Assembly: GCA_963674475.2 (NCBI GenBank)
Contig: CAXXFQ010000019.1
Coordinates: forward strand, 248,001-312,000
Source of the DNA: CAXXFQ01 sp963674475
GTDB taxonomy: Bacteria > Planctomycetota > Planctomycetia > Pirellulales > Thermoguttaceae
DNA: 64,000 bases
Direction: 5' to 3'
Part shown: positions 1-8,584 of the stretch, piece by piece
How positions within the stretch are numbered: the stretch's first letter is position 1
Layout: every line of letters begins with the position of its first letter
Notes under the pieces: generated by a model
What the model saw: only the letters and a program-made list of their open reading frames with translations
Databases searched by the model: none
Told to the model about the DNA's origin: nothing
Made by a program: the position numbers and the translations under genes

Positions 1-626
1 TGCGCGGGGATTTGCGCGGTGGTCTCATTGGCCGGACTTTCCGATTTGGGTGGCTCGTCGGTCGTCGAAGGAACAATCGGCATCAAGGGAGGCACTCGGG
101 AACCGGAGGGCAGGGTGGATGCCGAACGCATCGGGTTTTTCCCAAGCGGGTCGTTTTGGGCCGTCCTAAGCGGATTGATCAAAAGAGGGGACGAATCGGC
201 ATCGGCCTCTTCGAGCGTTGCTTCGTCGAGAGGGGCCGTTTTCAGAGAGTCGACCAAGGGAGTGCTCGGCGCTACCGGCGATTCGGGCGCGAGAGAAACT
301 TCCGCCGAAGGGAGTTCTTCCAAGGACGCGTCAAACATGCCGCCCGGCGTGGGCGGGACGGACAGCGTGGAGGACTCGTTGGGCAAGGGGAGCGTTTCGG
401 ATTGGGCCGTTTCCAGAATTTTTTCTTCTGTTTCGGAGCTTGTTTTCGACGGGAGGTTCAAGCGGTTCGTGTCGACCGTCCCCGACGATTCGGGCGAGGG
501 CGGAGCATCGGCGGGCCCGCAGCCTGGGAAAAGGGGAAATAGGAACAGGGCTGCAAGGAAAAGCCTCACGCACGAATCGGTCGTGGCTAAAAGCGAGGAG
601 TTTTTAGATCGAGAAAAAAGCGTCAT
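1..626 (-). CDS. Putative lipoprotein, C-terminus cut off by window edge
   Basis: Open frame read on the minus strand from an ATG at 626 to the window edge (208 codons, no stop seen), so the C-terminus is missing. The N-terminus is a basic start, a hydrophobic stretch (LFLAALFLFPLFPGC) and a lipobox ending in Cys at about residue 35, so it should be exported and lipid-anchored. The rest is low-complexity, rich in Ser, Pro, Thr and Glu (many SS, PP and TL runs), with no catalytic motif visible. Such Pro/Ser-rich linkers often precede a folded domain, which here would lie outside the window. A weak purine-rich stretch precedes the ATG. Function unknown. Coding assignment rests on the unbroken frame plus the convincing lipobox. 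Confidence 0.7.
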   Translation of the reverse strand, partial: MTLFSRSKNSSLLATTDSCVRLFLAALFLFPLFPGCGPADAPPSPESSGTVDTNRLNLPSKTSSETEEKILETAQSETLPLPNESSTLSVPPTPGGMFDASLEELPSAEVSLAPESPVAPSTPLVDSLKTAPLDEATLEEADADSSPLLINPLRTAQNDPLGKNPMRSASTLPSGSRVPPLMPIVPSTTDEPPKSESPANETTAQIPA

Positions 627-1039
627 CCTTGCGACCTCTTTCGCCGTAAAAAATACAAGAACTATTAAGTAATTGATGTTGTTTTTTCTATTTCCGAAGA
701 TGGCGTGTTCCGCCTCAAAAAGCTACCGATGCGACTGTTTCAAAGGAGATGTTTCTGACCAGAAGGGGGGCAGAAACTACCGAGGGGACCGGCGTGGAGG
801 CGTTACCCGCTTTGATTTAACCCTTATTGTTGCAAAGTAACGCCGATCTACCAACCCCGTTTTTCTGGTGTGACACTTGTGGGGGGAAAGCCGGAAGTAA
901 TTTTCTAGGTGGGAACGATCCGGGGGGGAGAATGAGGAGTGGGAGAATCCCCCCGATTCGGTTTGAATTTTGAATCGGGGGGGGATTTTGCTTTTTGCCG
1001 AGGAAAATGGAGGGTTTGCTCTTTTTTCCCGTTTCGTCT
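627..1039. other. Intergenic stretch with one strong hairpin
   Basis: No gene seen in this 413-base gap between two minus-strand genes. An inverted repeat at 946-987 (arms AATCCCCCCGATTC and GAATCGGGGGGGGATT) could form a very stable hairpin downstream of the dockerin gene. The T-rich tract lies on the plus-strand side (after 984), so it is not a classical terminator for the minus-strand gene, though the structure could still protect or end that transcript. The promoter of the truncated lipoprotein gene should lie in the 627-750 part, but I cannot pick convincing boxes. Confidence 0.4.
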
Positions 1040-2398
1040 TTATGCGTTGCAGGAGCGGGATTTGTTTTTACGGAACCGGTGGAGTAAGAGGCCCAGTCCC
1101 AAGAGTAAGACGCTCGCCGCCGGTTCCGGCACGGAGGTTGGATTCGTCGGAGCGGTCTGTTGCCAGTTATCCATCAGGTAGGCAAAATCGCGTGCATCGA
1201 CGATTTGGTCGCCATTGAAGTCCGCTTCGTACCAGCTCTTGCCGGTTTGCTGCCAGTTATCCATGAGCCAGGCAAAGTCCCGCGCGTCGACCGTTCCGTC
1301 GACATTGGCGTCGCCGGGGAAGAACTCGGATGTTTCGTGTCGGATCTCGCCAAAACCACTGTGGTAGTAGTCGACGGCGAGCAGGCCCCCGTTGGCACCG
1401 GTCATATTTCCCTTTGTCGCGAACAGGGTCAGCCAGTAGGCGTCGTCGGAGCTGGTCGTGGCGATTGTTTGAGTGGTTTGTGTGTCTTCCGACCAGGAGG
1501 CGATATAGCCGGGCACGTTTCCGTCGGCGTCGTTGCCGTTGAAAATGACATGGTCGGCCGCGTCGACGTCGACGTCCGAGGCGCCGAGAGCCAGATCGAA
1601 AAGTGTTTCGGCGTCGGCAAGCGTAAGGGGGGTCGACGTGGAAAGTGTCTCGTTAATATCCTCCACGGCGAACCGAAGCATTTCATTGCTGCCGGAATCG
1701 GAGTTGTAGGTTCCGTAATAGATATTGCCTTGGCTGTCGACTCCGAGTCCCGAGGAATAGCCGCCTACTTCGGCCACAAGTTGATGAGCCGTTTCGTCGG
1801 CCGGCGTGGTTCCCGAGCTGTCCAGGAGATAGATTCCCGTTTCGGGCTGGAACGGGGATTGGCTTGCACCGGGGTTGGCCGAGACGAACGCGTCGTTGCC
1901 GTGAAATTCCAGATCGTCGTTGCCGGTGAGGGTCGCCATATGAGTCCAGTTGCCGTCGAAGTCGACGTGATAGATCCGGTCGTCGGTATCTCCCAGCATG
2001 GTGAAGCCGACCCAGAACGCGTCTTCGTTGGGATCGGGTTTCAGGAAGCTGGCCCAGACGTTGATGTGCTGTTCGTTGTTGTAGAAATCGGAGTAGGAGT
2101 CGAAATAGGAATCGGGCTGGCCCAACGACCACTGGACGGATCCGGTTGTCGGGTCGACGATTTCCAGGCCGCTTCCTTTTTCAAACATCGCTACGGAGTC
2201 GCCGTACCATTGGCACGCTTCGGGCCAGCGGGAGTTGATGAAGTCGTCGTCGTTGTGGAGTCGATCCCAGGAGAGGTAGTCGGCCGTCGGGTCGACGATT
2301 TCCGCCGCCGCGGTGATGCCTGCGAGTCCACAAAACACCAGAAGGGAAGCCACACCGATTCGGAAAAAACGGGCCGATCGAAGTGAGGAAAGAGTCAT
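1040..2398 (-). CDS. Secreted dockerin / PEP-CTERM surface protein, propeller-like
   Basis: About 452 aa from the ATG at 2398, chosen because a strong GGAGG lies 8 bases upstream and a signal peptide follows directly (SLLVFCGLAGITAAAE); an upstream GTG at 2473 is in frame but unlikely. The body, about residues 35-350, holds repeated Asp/Gly-rich beta-strand segments such as GLGVDSQGNIYYGTY and HVDFDGNWTHMATL, like YncE/NHL-type beta-propeller blades, though no family is certain. Around residues 360-415 are two dockerin-type calcium loops (GDANVDGTVDARDFAWLMDNW and DFNGDQIVDARDFAYLMDNW). The C-terminus is a PEP-CTERM signal: VPEP, a hydrophobic helix, then RFRK. So it is exported, sorted and probably surface-bound. 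The leader contains a B12-box-like motif (separate entry), so cobalamin capture is possible by analogy with the BtuG propellers of Bacteroidetes; that part is inference. Confidence 0.85.
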   Translation of the reverse strand: MTLSSLRSARFFRIGVASLLVFCGLAGITAAAEIVDPTADYLSWDRLHNDDDFINSRWPEACQWYGDSVAMFEKGSGLEIVDPTTGSVQWSLGQPDSYFDSYSDFYNNEQHINVWASFLKPDPNEDAFWVGFTMLGDTDDRIYHVDFDGNWTHMATLTGNDDLEFHGNDAFVSANPGASQSPFQPETGIYLLDSSGTTPADETAHQLVAEVGGYSSGLGVDSQGNIYYGTYNSDSGSNEMLRFAVEDINETLSTSTPLTLADAETLFDLALGASDVDVDAADHVIFNGNDADGNVPGYIASWSEDTQTTQTIATTSSDDAYWLTLFATKGNMTGANGGLLAVDYYHSGFGEIRHETSEFFPGDANVDGTVDARDFAWLMDNWQQTGKSWYEADFNGDQIVDARDFAYLMDNWQQTAPTNPTSVPEPAASVLLLGLGLLLHRFRKNKSRSCNA

Positions 2399-2508
2399 CA
2401 AGAAGTCCTCCAATAAAATGAGATGAACGAACCGGGTAGCCGCGTCTCCAGAGGTTGGGGCAATTGGTAACACGAAAAAATGAGGTCGACGTTACCGGAA
2501 ACCTTTGG

Positions 2509-2537
2509 AAAAAAGACGCGCCCACTACCTGTCAGTG
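2509..2537 (-). terminator. Hairpin plus U-tract in the leader of the dockerin gene
   Basis: Read on the minus strand, CCACT-gacaggt-AGTGG forms a stem (2521-2537) followed by GCGCGTC and six T (2509-2514). It lies about 110 bases upstream of the ATG at 2398 and downstream of the B12-box-like motif, the position expected of a riboswitch expression platform that terminates transcription. The stem is short, so it may be only a weak terminator. Confidence 0.45.
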
Positions 2538-2599
2538 GCGAGCCGAAACAGAATCGACGCGCCGACGCGCATCTTTCGCCGAAGTGGCCGTCCCTCGCG

Positions 2600-2700
2600 G
2601 CCGAACCGGCTTCAATTTGTGTGTGGTAGGTCTTCTGACTTCAAGGGACAAAGCGGATTCCCCACTTCGAACGGATCCAGGCAATGACATTCCAAGGACC
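2600..2700 (-). promoter_or_regulatory. B12-box-like motif, possible degenerate cobalamin riboswitch
   Basis: On the minus strand positions 2642-2625 read GAAGTCAGAAGACCTACC. This matches the B12 box that closes cobalamin riboswitches (rAGYCMGgAgaCCkGCc) at about 15 of 17 places. Just upstream, GGGGAATCCG (about 2665-2655) resembles another conserved riboswitch block. I could not find a clear GGTGAAAATCC-type block further upstream, so this may be a compact variant or a decayed copy. It sits roughly 230 bases before the dockerin/PEP-CTERM gene, with a terminator-like hairpin in between. No covariance search could be run. Confidence 0.45.
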
Positions 2701-3168
2701 CAGAGAGGTTGGAGGGCATTTCAAAACCTCAATTTGGGCTGTAAGCGGTCTTTTTGTCCGCTGGACTGCGTCACAAAATCTCGACATATCGCCCAATATG
2801 CCTGCGATTTTGCTCCTTGCCAGCGAATAAAAATCCTTGCTTTCGCAACCAAAGCAGGTTTTAAACGCCCTCTAGGGAAATCAACTCTTATAAAACCGCC
2901 GGCCTTCTCATCGAAACCGTTTGCGTCACAAGACACGCGTGTTTCGACAATGGCATTTTCAAGATTCAGCGGTTTTTTCTCGCCCACTTCCGGATTGGAA
3001 AACCCAGCCCGGATTGGAAAAACGGGGGCGAGAACCCTTGTTACAGCGGCGGGGCCGTCCCGGATTTGCACCGGAGTTCCCTGTTCGTCGAGCGGTATGA
3101 AAAACAGCCCGCTCGACCACCACAATCACAACAAGATAAATGCCAGAATAACGAGTGGTTTCGTTTTG
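2701..3168. other. Intergenic DNA, hairpin-rich, no convincing gene
   Basis: No ORF here has a plausible protein sequence. On the minus strand 2701-2820 holds several short inverted repeats, for example CATAT-tgggcg-ATATG (2785-2800) and GTCC-agc-GGAC (about 2757-2767). It could be the 5' part of the leader of the dockerin gene, a separate structured RNA or a repeat. The part at 2880-3168 shows nothing recognisable; the TIGR03790-type gene ends at 3169. Confidence 0.3.
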
Positions 3169-4863
3169 TCAAGGGGCCGACTGCCCGGCTGCGGCCGGAA
3201 GCGAGCGGCTTAATTCGGGCGGAAGGTCGCCGTGGCGAAGCTTCGGATTGTTTTTAAACGGCATGTACAAGGGGTCGCCGATCAAGATGACTCGCCAAGA
3301 GACGAACGGTTTGGTTCGATGAAAAGCCTCTGCCAAGGTAACTTTTCCGGTCAAAAGGAGAGAGAAGAACGGGTCCGGTTTCGGCAGCGACAAGAGATAC
3401 GGCTCGGTGACCGCGCCTAGGGTGGCAGCGGCGCCGTCTTCCAGGAGTCCCGGACACCAGGGGATTTTATTGGGGTCTTTCCAGCTTCCGGGCATTTGGA
3501 GCCAATTGGCTTCGTAGCTGGCGATATGGTAGCCGATCGCGCCGGGTCGCCAAGTGAACGAGTCGACGAACTTTCCGACTGAATACCAGCCACAGTAGAT
3601 CGCCGCCTCGGGACACCTCCCCGGCGCGAAGAGATCGGGCCGGTTGTCGAGGACGACTTTCATGTCGGTTTTCTCTTGGATCCGTTTGGCCAGTAGACGC
3701 AGCGACTCGTCATAGGTGGCGTAGGAGCCTTTGTGGTCGCTTGGTTTGGTTTTTAGTCCGCGCGCGTCGAGGTAGACAATTCCGTCAAGTCCGGTCCGTT
3801 CGGCGGCGATCGATTCGTCGATCATCCGCTTGACGATCTGGGGTTTCGGCGCCGCCAGCCGAGAGACCATCAGGGTTTTGGTGCGGCGAGCGGGCCGCGC
3901 GTCGTTGGTGTAGTGCCATGGGTTTGAAAGCCAACGCGGCAGCGCGTAGTCGGGCCAAAGGACCAAGGCCAGCTCGTCGTCGAACGCCGCAAGCGTTTCG
4001 TTTTTCTCCAATTGGGCAAGTTCCTCGTCGATCCAGCGTATGCCTCCCAGAAGTCCTGTCGCGCTTTGAGTGACTTCCAGGATCGATTCGTCACGGGCCG
4101 GGGTATCGGGCATTCGCTCGAGACTTTGCAGGGTCTCTTGATAGGCCTGCTGTTTTCCGGCAAAGAGGGCCTGTTGGGCGCTGACGCTTGTTTTTTTCTC
4201 TGCCGTTTTTTTGGCGGCGTAGAGCGAAAGTATCGATTGATTTCCGCCGGTCGCCAGGACCATGCTCTGGAGAATGGTGAAGGCTTGACGCTGTTGGGCC
4301 TGGGGGAGAGATCCGACGACTTGCTGGTATTTTTTCAATGCCCCGTCGAATCGGCTTGCCAGTTGGTCGACCGGTTCGTCGGGCGAGAGACCGGGGGCTG
4401 AAATCGGTTTTCTTCCTTGCGCGGCCGCTTCGAGATATCCTAAAAGACTGGCAATCTTTCGGACCGATTCGGCACGGGCCTCGATCAGATGGGTCTTGCG
4501 TGTCTCGACCTCGGGAGAATCGGCCGGGCGGGCATGGATTTTCAACGGGACGTCCCACACGGTTACCAAACAGCGGATTTGCATCGCGCGGTTGGATTCC
4601 TGGAGCCAGGCTCGGATGGCCGGGCGCATTTTGGTTTCCCAGTTCTTGCGCGAGACCAAGATCCCCGGTTTGCCGGGCAGAAGCAGAATCTGCTCGCGTG
4701 GAATACCACGGGCCACGGCATAGTATTCAGCCAGCTCTTTCGATTGGGAGCTGCTTTCCATCGCTATGATGCCGACATTTGACGGCCCGAGCGCCGCTTC
4801 GATTTGGGAAACGCTTCCAAACGCCCAGAAACCAATCAGCAAAAGAAGAAACGATTTTTTCAT
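3169..4863 (-). CDS. TIGR03790 family protein, exported
   Basis: About 564 aa from the ATG at 4863, preferred over an in-frame start at 4896 because MKKSFLLLLIGFWAFGSVSQIEAA then forms a clean signal peptide. The mature N-terminus (GPSNVGIIAMESSSQSKELAEYYA, ARGIPREQILLL) is typical of TIGR03790, a family of unknown function found in planctomycetes and other environmental bacteria. Other family-like parts are the segment RCLVTVWDVPLKI, a conserved-looking GIVYLDARG, and the C-terminal YCGWYSVGKF and GDPLYMPF. The middle (about residues 140-270) is a Gln/Ala-rich, probably helical region. No catalytic residues can be named. Its neighbours, an export protein and a surface protein, fit an envelope role, but this is not an obvious operon (110-base gap to the upstream gene). 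Confidence 0.85.
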   Translation of the reverse strand: MKKSFLLLLIGFWAFGSVSQIEAALGPSNVGIIAMESSSQSKELAEYYAVARGIPREQILLLPGKPGILVSRKNWETKMRPAIRAWLQESNRAMQIRCLVTVWDVPLKIHARPADSPEVETRKTHLIEARAESVRKIASLLGYLEAAAQGRKPISAPGLSPDEPVDQLASRFDGALKKYQQVVGSLPQAQQRQAFTILQSMVLATGGNQSILSLYAAKKTAEKKTSVSAQQALFAGKQQAYQETLQSLERMPDTPARDESILEVTQSATGLLGGIRWIDEELAQLEKNETLAAFDDELALVLWPDYALPRWLSNPWHYTNDARPARRTKTLMVSRLAAPKPQIVKRMIDESIAAERTGLDGIVYLDARGLKTKPSDHKGSYATYDESLRLLAKRIQEKTDMKVVLDNRPDLFAPGRCPEAAIYCGWYSVGKFVDSFTWRPGAIGYHIASYEANWLQMPGSWKDPNKIPWCPGLLEDGAAATLGAVTEPYLLSLPKPDPFFSLLLTGKVTLAEAFHRTKPFVSWRVILIGDPLYMPFKNNPKLRHGDLPPELSRSLPAAAGQSAP

Positions 4864-4973
4864 GATCTGGTTGTTCCCGAAAAAAAGGAGACGCAATTGG
4901 GTTCACCCCAGGCCAAGATGTCGAACCGTTTGAAGGGGCCCTTTTTGAAGTCGGTTTTTTTAGCAAGCGAAGG

Positions 4974-6347
4974 TCAAAGCGAACTGCCGCTCAAGAAATC
5001 GAGGTTGGCGGATAACGGCAGTACGCCGTAAATTCCCCGCGTGAAGACCAGTTCGATAAAGTCGTCCGCCACGAGGATCGGCTGTTTCGGAACGACAATG
5101 ACGTCGTTATCGGCGATCCAAATATTCCCATCCGGACAGGGGTCCTTGCCGTAGAGGGCCGGTCGGATATTGACCATCGTTGCTTTGAGATTCCAGTTTT
5201 CATCGCGTCGGAAGACGACGACCTGATGCAAGTTGGCCCCGACCTTCCAACTTCCGGACATGGCCAACGCCTGCATGAGCGAGGTCGGTCCGGTCAGTTC
5301 GAAGCGGCCGGGTAAATACACTTCGCCGAGGACAAAAACGTAGCGGGGCGCGCGGGTCGCCAAGACCGGAATGACTTCGATCCCCTCGACCTCGCGTCGG
5401 TAGGCCTCGCGGAGTTCGACGCGAAGCTCCTGCAGGGTGAGCCCTTGCGCCTGGACGACGCCGATCGCCGGAAGCGAGATGGTTCCGTCGGGCGAAACCC
5501 GGGCGAAACGCTGCTGACCGCCGGTACCGTAACGGGCGTCGACCGAGTTGCGCAAGTCGTCCAGCTTGCTGTTGACCCGGATCGGCGTGACGGTGATCGA
5601 CGGGGATTTGTAATACTTCTTGTATTTTTCTTCGATCCGCTCGCGTAGCCGACTGACGGTCATCCCGGTGGCGTGGACTTGGCCCAAGAGGTAGAGCGTG
5701 ACGGTGCCGTCGGGTTGGATCAAAAGGTTTCGGTTCAACCGCGGGTCGGCCGCCGATTCGATTTGGACTTCGTCGCCGACGTTCAACTCGTACGGGTTGG
5801 GTTGCTCTTCTCGCGTGAGACGATAGACCAGATCGAGTTCGTCGTCGACGCGGAGTCGATATTCGGGAACATGTGCCGTTCGTGCCGGCATGCAGTATTC
5901 GCCTTGCGCGTATTGCTCCCAGAGGATCAAACGGCATTGCTCCCAGCCTCCCCAGCAGGCTTGGCCGCCTTCGCATCCGTATCCACCGCATCCCGTTTGG
6001 CAGCCTGTTGAACAGTCGACTCCCATTCGGTAGGGACGGCCCGAGGTGTTGACGTAAGGGGTACCGTTATGTGGTGTGCGATGATGTTGGGCGCCATGAT
6101 GCTGATCGCCATGATGCTGAGCACTGTCGCGCGGGACGGCTCGATAAGAAGAAGCATCGGTCGGCACGCGCTTTGGGGCCGTCTGGGCCAACGCGATTTC
6201 CACCGGCAGAAGCACGGCCATCAGCGTCAAGGTGACCAAGATACCTTGGTTCAAGCTTTGTCGACACGATCGTGTTGCAAAAAACCTTCGTGCGTCTGAG
6301 GGCCGCTTGAGGTCGTCGATCTTGCAGGTGGATAAGCCGTAGCGCAT
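4974..6347 (-). CDS. Polysaccharide export protein, Wza-like with SLBB domains
   Basis: 457 aa. After a basic N-terminus, residues about 34-55 form a membrane or signal segment (ILVTLTLMAVLLPVEIALAQ). Then come an unusual His-rich stretch (HHGDQHHGAQHH) and a Cys/Gly cluster (CSTGCQTGCGGYGC). From about residue 170 the sequence is a poly_export domain (YELNVGDEVQIES, LLIQPDGTVTLYLLGQV) followed by soluble-ligand-binding beta-grasp repeats (RVSPDGTISLPAIGVV, VFVLGEVYLPGRFEL). This is the family of outer-membrane exopolysaccharide pores. It begins 26 bases after a TPR protein on the same strand, so the two are probably co-transcribed. No Wzc kinase or polymerase is nearby. Start choice is moderately sure because the ribosome site is weak. 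Confidence 0.88.
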   Translation of the reverse strand: MRYGLSTCKIDDLKRPSDARRFFATRSCRQSLNQGILVTLTLMAVLLPVEIALAQTAPKRVPTDASSYRAVPRDSAQHHGDQHHGAQHHRTPHNGTPYVNTSGRPYRMGVDCSTGCQTGCGGYGCEGGQACWGGWEQCRLILWEQYAQGEYCMPARTAHVPEYRLRVDDELDLVYRLTREEQPNPYELNVGDEVQIESAADPRLNRNLLIQPDGTVTLYLLGQVHATGMTVSRLRERIEEKYKKYYKSPSITVTPIRVNSKLDDLRNSVDARYGTGGQQRFARVSPDGTISLPAIGVVQAQGLTLQELRVELREAYRREVEGIEVIPVLATRAPRYVFVLGEVYLPGRFELTGPTSLMQALAMSGSWKVGANLHQVVVFRRDENWNLKATMVNIRPALYGKDPCPDGNIWIADNDVIVVPKQPILVADDFIELVFTRGIYGVLPLSANLDFLSGSSL

Positions 6348-6373
6348 GACAATCAGGCCTGGGAGTGGAAATA

Positions 6374-8098
6374 TTATTGGAAAAACGAGTTCTGCTTTTC
6401 AGCAGTCGGGGAAAGGGTTTTGGAAAACGTAGCGCGTGGAGAACGGGCATTCGTTTTCGAAACCGCCGCTTCCTGACCTTTTGTTTTTTGCACCGGCTGG
6501 CGAACGGGCAACGGCTCTCGCGCGTCGGCCGATTGGGCGTAGGATCGGACAAATTCGTCCGGTTTGACCCAGGAGATCGGGACCGGGCTTTTCGATTTCG
6601 AGGAACGCTTCGAGTTGGCCTGCATTTGCGTTAAGGTCGTTGCCTCGTGTTCGGCGACTTGGGCCGCTTGGACGTTTCCCATCTGGCGATGGATCTTGGC
6701 CAAATTTTGCCAAAGGATCGGAGTGGGACGTGACGAGGCGGCGTATTCCAAAATGCGTCGCGCGTCGCCTGGCCGTCCGGCGCGGGCCAACAAGACTCCT
6801 AAATCGTTCATGGCCAAATAATTCTGCGGGCAGGCGATCAAGGTGGCCTGATAAAAGACCATCGCTTTCGGGACATTCGGTCGCGATTCGATGGTGGTTT
6901 TCGAAGCGTGGATCTTTCCCAGGGCGTGGAGGGCCATCGAACCGGCCACCTCGTTTCCGACCGCTTCGGCCAACTTCTCTTGGGCGAAACTCAAGTAGCG
7001 CTTTCGTAAGTCCAACGCGACCAGAGCGCCCTCGGTCGTCGAACCGAGAAACTCGGACGTTTGATGGGCCGAAACGAGTTCTTTCAGATTCAGGGTTCCT
7101 TCGAGGATTGCTCCTTGAGGATCGAGGTCGTCCGACTCTTTCAGCGCGACCATCGCTTGGGAAAGCGCTTTGGAGTGAAAGTGGCTGCTGTGTTCCAGGT
7201 CGAGTCCTTGGGCCAGCATGCGAAGGGCCCGGATGAATTCGGCGCGGGCGGAGAAAAACGCCTTCCGATCAGCCAGGTCGTATCCTCGACGCGTGTGCTC
7301 ATCGGCTTGGCGGGCGATCGATTCCAGACGGTCCGAACGGAACCCGGGTCGACAAGGGGTCAGGGCGACAAACGGTGCCGGTTCTTCCAGTTTTTCGGAG
7401 GAGGCGGTCTGGGGGATCTCTTGTGGGGAATGCTTTGGCAAAGTCGGGGTTTCCAGCATCGGACCGACCAACTCGATCGACGAATCCGGCTGGGGGTGAT
7501 TTTCAGTCGAGCTTACCAATCGCACCTCGTGGGAGTCCTCGGGAGAGATTTGAAACGCCGCGTCGAGTTTTCCGCCGAGCAAGAAAAAGCCGGTGTGGCG
7601 CGCTTCATGTCGGAATTCCCACGGAGAAAATAGAATCGCCGTCGGTTGAAAAAGGTGGGGCCCCTTTTCCTGGGCGTCGGAAGGAATCTCGACCGGCTCG
7701 AATCGGTCGGGTTTTTGACCGATTTTGGAATCTTTTTTGACGTCGGAGGCGGTCCGGGTTTCCGGAACGTTCGCCGGCGGAGTCGTTTTTTCTTGGACGG
7801 CAACGGGCGCGTCGGATTTGGTTTGGGTATCCCGGTTGGACACGAAAGAATCGGCCAGGGAATCGGGGGATGCTTTCGGCAGTGAAGATCCGTCGGCTTT
7901 CAGGGAAGACGCTTGTTCCGGTGTCCGGTTTGTTTCGATGGCGGTCTTTTGCGTTTGGGGCGGGGCCGTCTTTTTTCCCGTCCAGAAAACGACCAATAAA
8001 ATCCCCAATACCGAGAGGCCGAACGTCGTTTTCAAAATCGACGTTCGTGACCAACTCGGTCGGATCGCGAACCAGCGCAAAAAGGGAATGGAAGCCAT
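6374..8098 (-). CDS. TPR-containing single-pass membrane protein
   Basis: 574 aa. Residues about 20-45 are a transmembrane anchor (TFGLSVLGILLVVFWTGKK) after a basic N-terminus, so most of the protein should face the periplasm. Residues 50-250 are Ser/Pro/Thr/Lys-rich linker. The region around residues 265-350 is helical, and residues about 420-505 show tetratricopeptide-like helices (AMVFYQATLIACPQNYLAMNDLGVLLARAG, then WQNLAKIHRQMGNVQAAQVAEHEA). TPR proteins act as assembly scaffolds. The downstream export protein begins 26 bases after its stop, suggesting a joint role in polysaccharide export or assembly, which is inference. A purine-rich ribosome site (AGGAAAAAGG) precedes the ATG. Confidence 0.75.
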   Translation of the reverse strand: MASIPFLRWFAIRPSWSRTSILKTTFGLSVLGILLVVFWTGKKTAPPQTQKTAIETNRTPEQASSLKADGSSLPKASPDSLADSFVSNRDTQTKSDAPVAVQEKTTPPANVPETRTASDVKKDSKIGQKPDRFEPVEIPSDAQEKGPHLFQPTAILFSPWEFRHEARHTGFFLLGGKLDAAFQISPEDSHEVRLVSSTENHPQPDSSIELVGPMLETPTLPKHSPQEIPQTASSEKLEEPAPFVALTPCRPGFRSDRLESIARQADEHTRRGYDLADRKAFFSARAEFIRALRMLAQGLDLEHSSHFHSKALSQAMVALKESDDLDPQGAILEGTLNLKELVSAHQTSEFLGSTTEGALVALDLRKRYLSFAQEKLAEAVGNEVAGSMALHALGKIHASKTTIESRPNVPKAMVFYQATLIACPQNYLAMNDLGVLLARAGRPGDARRILEYAASSRPTPILWQNLAKIHRQMGNVQAAQVAEHEATTLTQMQANSKRSSKSKSPVPISWVKPDEFVRSYAQSADAREPLPVRQPVQKTKGQEAAVSKTNARSPRATFSKTLSPTAEKQNSFFQ

Positions 8099-8384
8099 GG
8101 GCCTTTTTCCTGTTGATGGGAAAAGCGAAGAAACCTACCGCCATCAGTAGTCGATCGACTCACGAACCCCTTTTTTTGAGGAAAGCTGAGAAAGGCCTCA
8201 AACTCAATGGATCTCACGCCACGAAAAGTTCCGCAGAAGAGGAAAGGGTAAAAGAAATCGGTTTTACGGAGTGTCCAGTAGGGGGGGCTTGTCTTTTTGC
8301 AGCCTCAAGGGAAATGGGGAACTTACCATGGTTTCCAAACCTTGACGTACCGCCTCCATGGAAACTCTCCCACGGCCTTCCGTG

Positions 8385-8460
8385 ACGCTACTGGTTGACT
8401 GAAACGCTATTCGTTGACCAAAACGCTATTCGTTGACCAAAACGCTACTCGGTGACCAAA
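8385..8460. repeat. Four tandem copies of a 19-bp unit
   Basis: Four back-to-back 19-base units at 8385-8403, 8404-8422, 8423-8441 and 8442-8460, with core ACGCTATTCGTTGACCAAA. Units 2 and 3 are identical; unit 1 differs at five places and unit 4 at two. It lies beyond the terminator of the 230-aa gene, in a gap (8099-8584) where I see no gene. It could be an array of protein-binding sites or simple slippage. Confidence 0.85.
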
Positions 8461-8465
8461 AAGCT

Positions 8466-8506
8466 CTAAAAAAAGCCCGAAAAAACCAAGGCGGTTTCTT
8501 CGGGCT
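8466..8506 (-). terminator. Rho-independent terminator of the 230-aa gene
   Basis: Arms AAGCCCGAAAAAACC (8473-8487) and GGTTTCTTCGGGCTT (8492-8506) pair with a single mismatch; on the minus strand the stem is followed by a T-run (8473 down to 8467). It lies 79 bases past the stop at 8585. Confidence 0.75.
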
Positions 8507-8584
8507 TGAAAAAGGCTCATTTGAAAAAGGGGAGGAAGACAGTCGGTTTCGAGCGTTGATGGTCGTTCGCTGCCGAACGGCCGA

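Noticed and set aside
1160..2386. A 408-codon open frame on the plus strand opposite the dockerin gene
   Set aside because: No signal, no known domain, Val- and Gly-rich composition; the minus frame carries the dockerin loops and PEP-CTERM.
2721..3125. Possible 134-aa minus-strand protein upstream of the dockerin gene
   Set aside because: Its sequence lacks a believable domain or start site and it overlaps the stretch of short inverted repeats; kept only as intergenic DNA.
8385..8460. CRISPR-like array
   Set aside because: The 19-bp units are directly adjacent with no spacers, and no Cas gene is present anywhere in the window.
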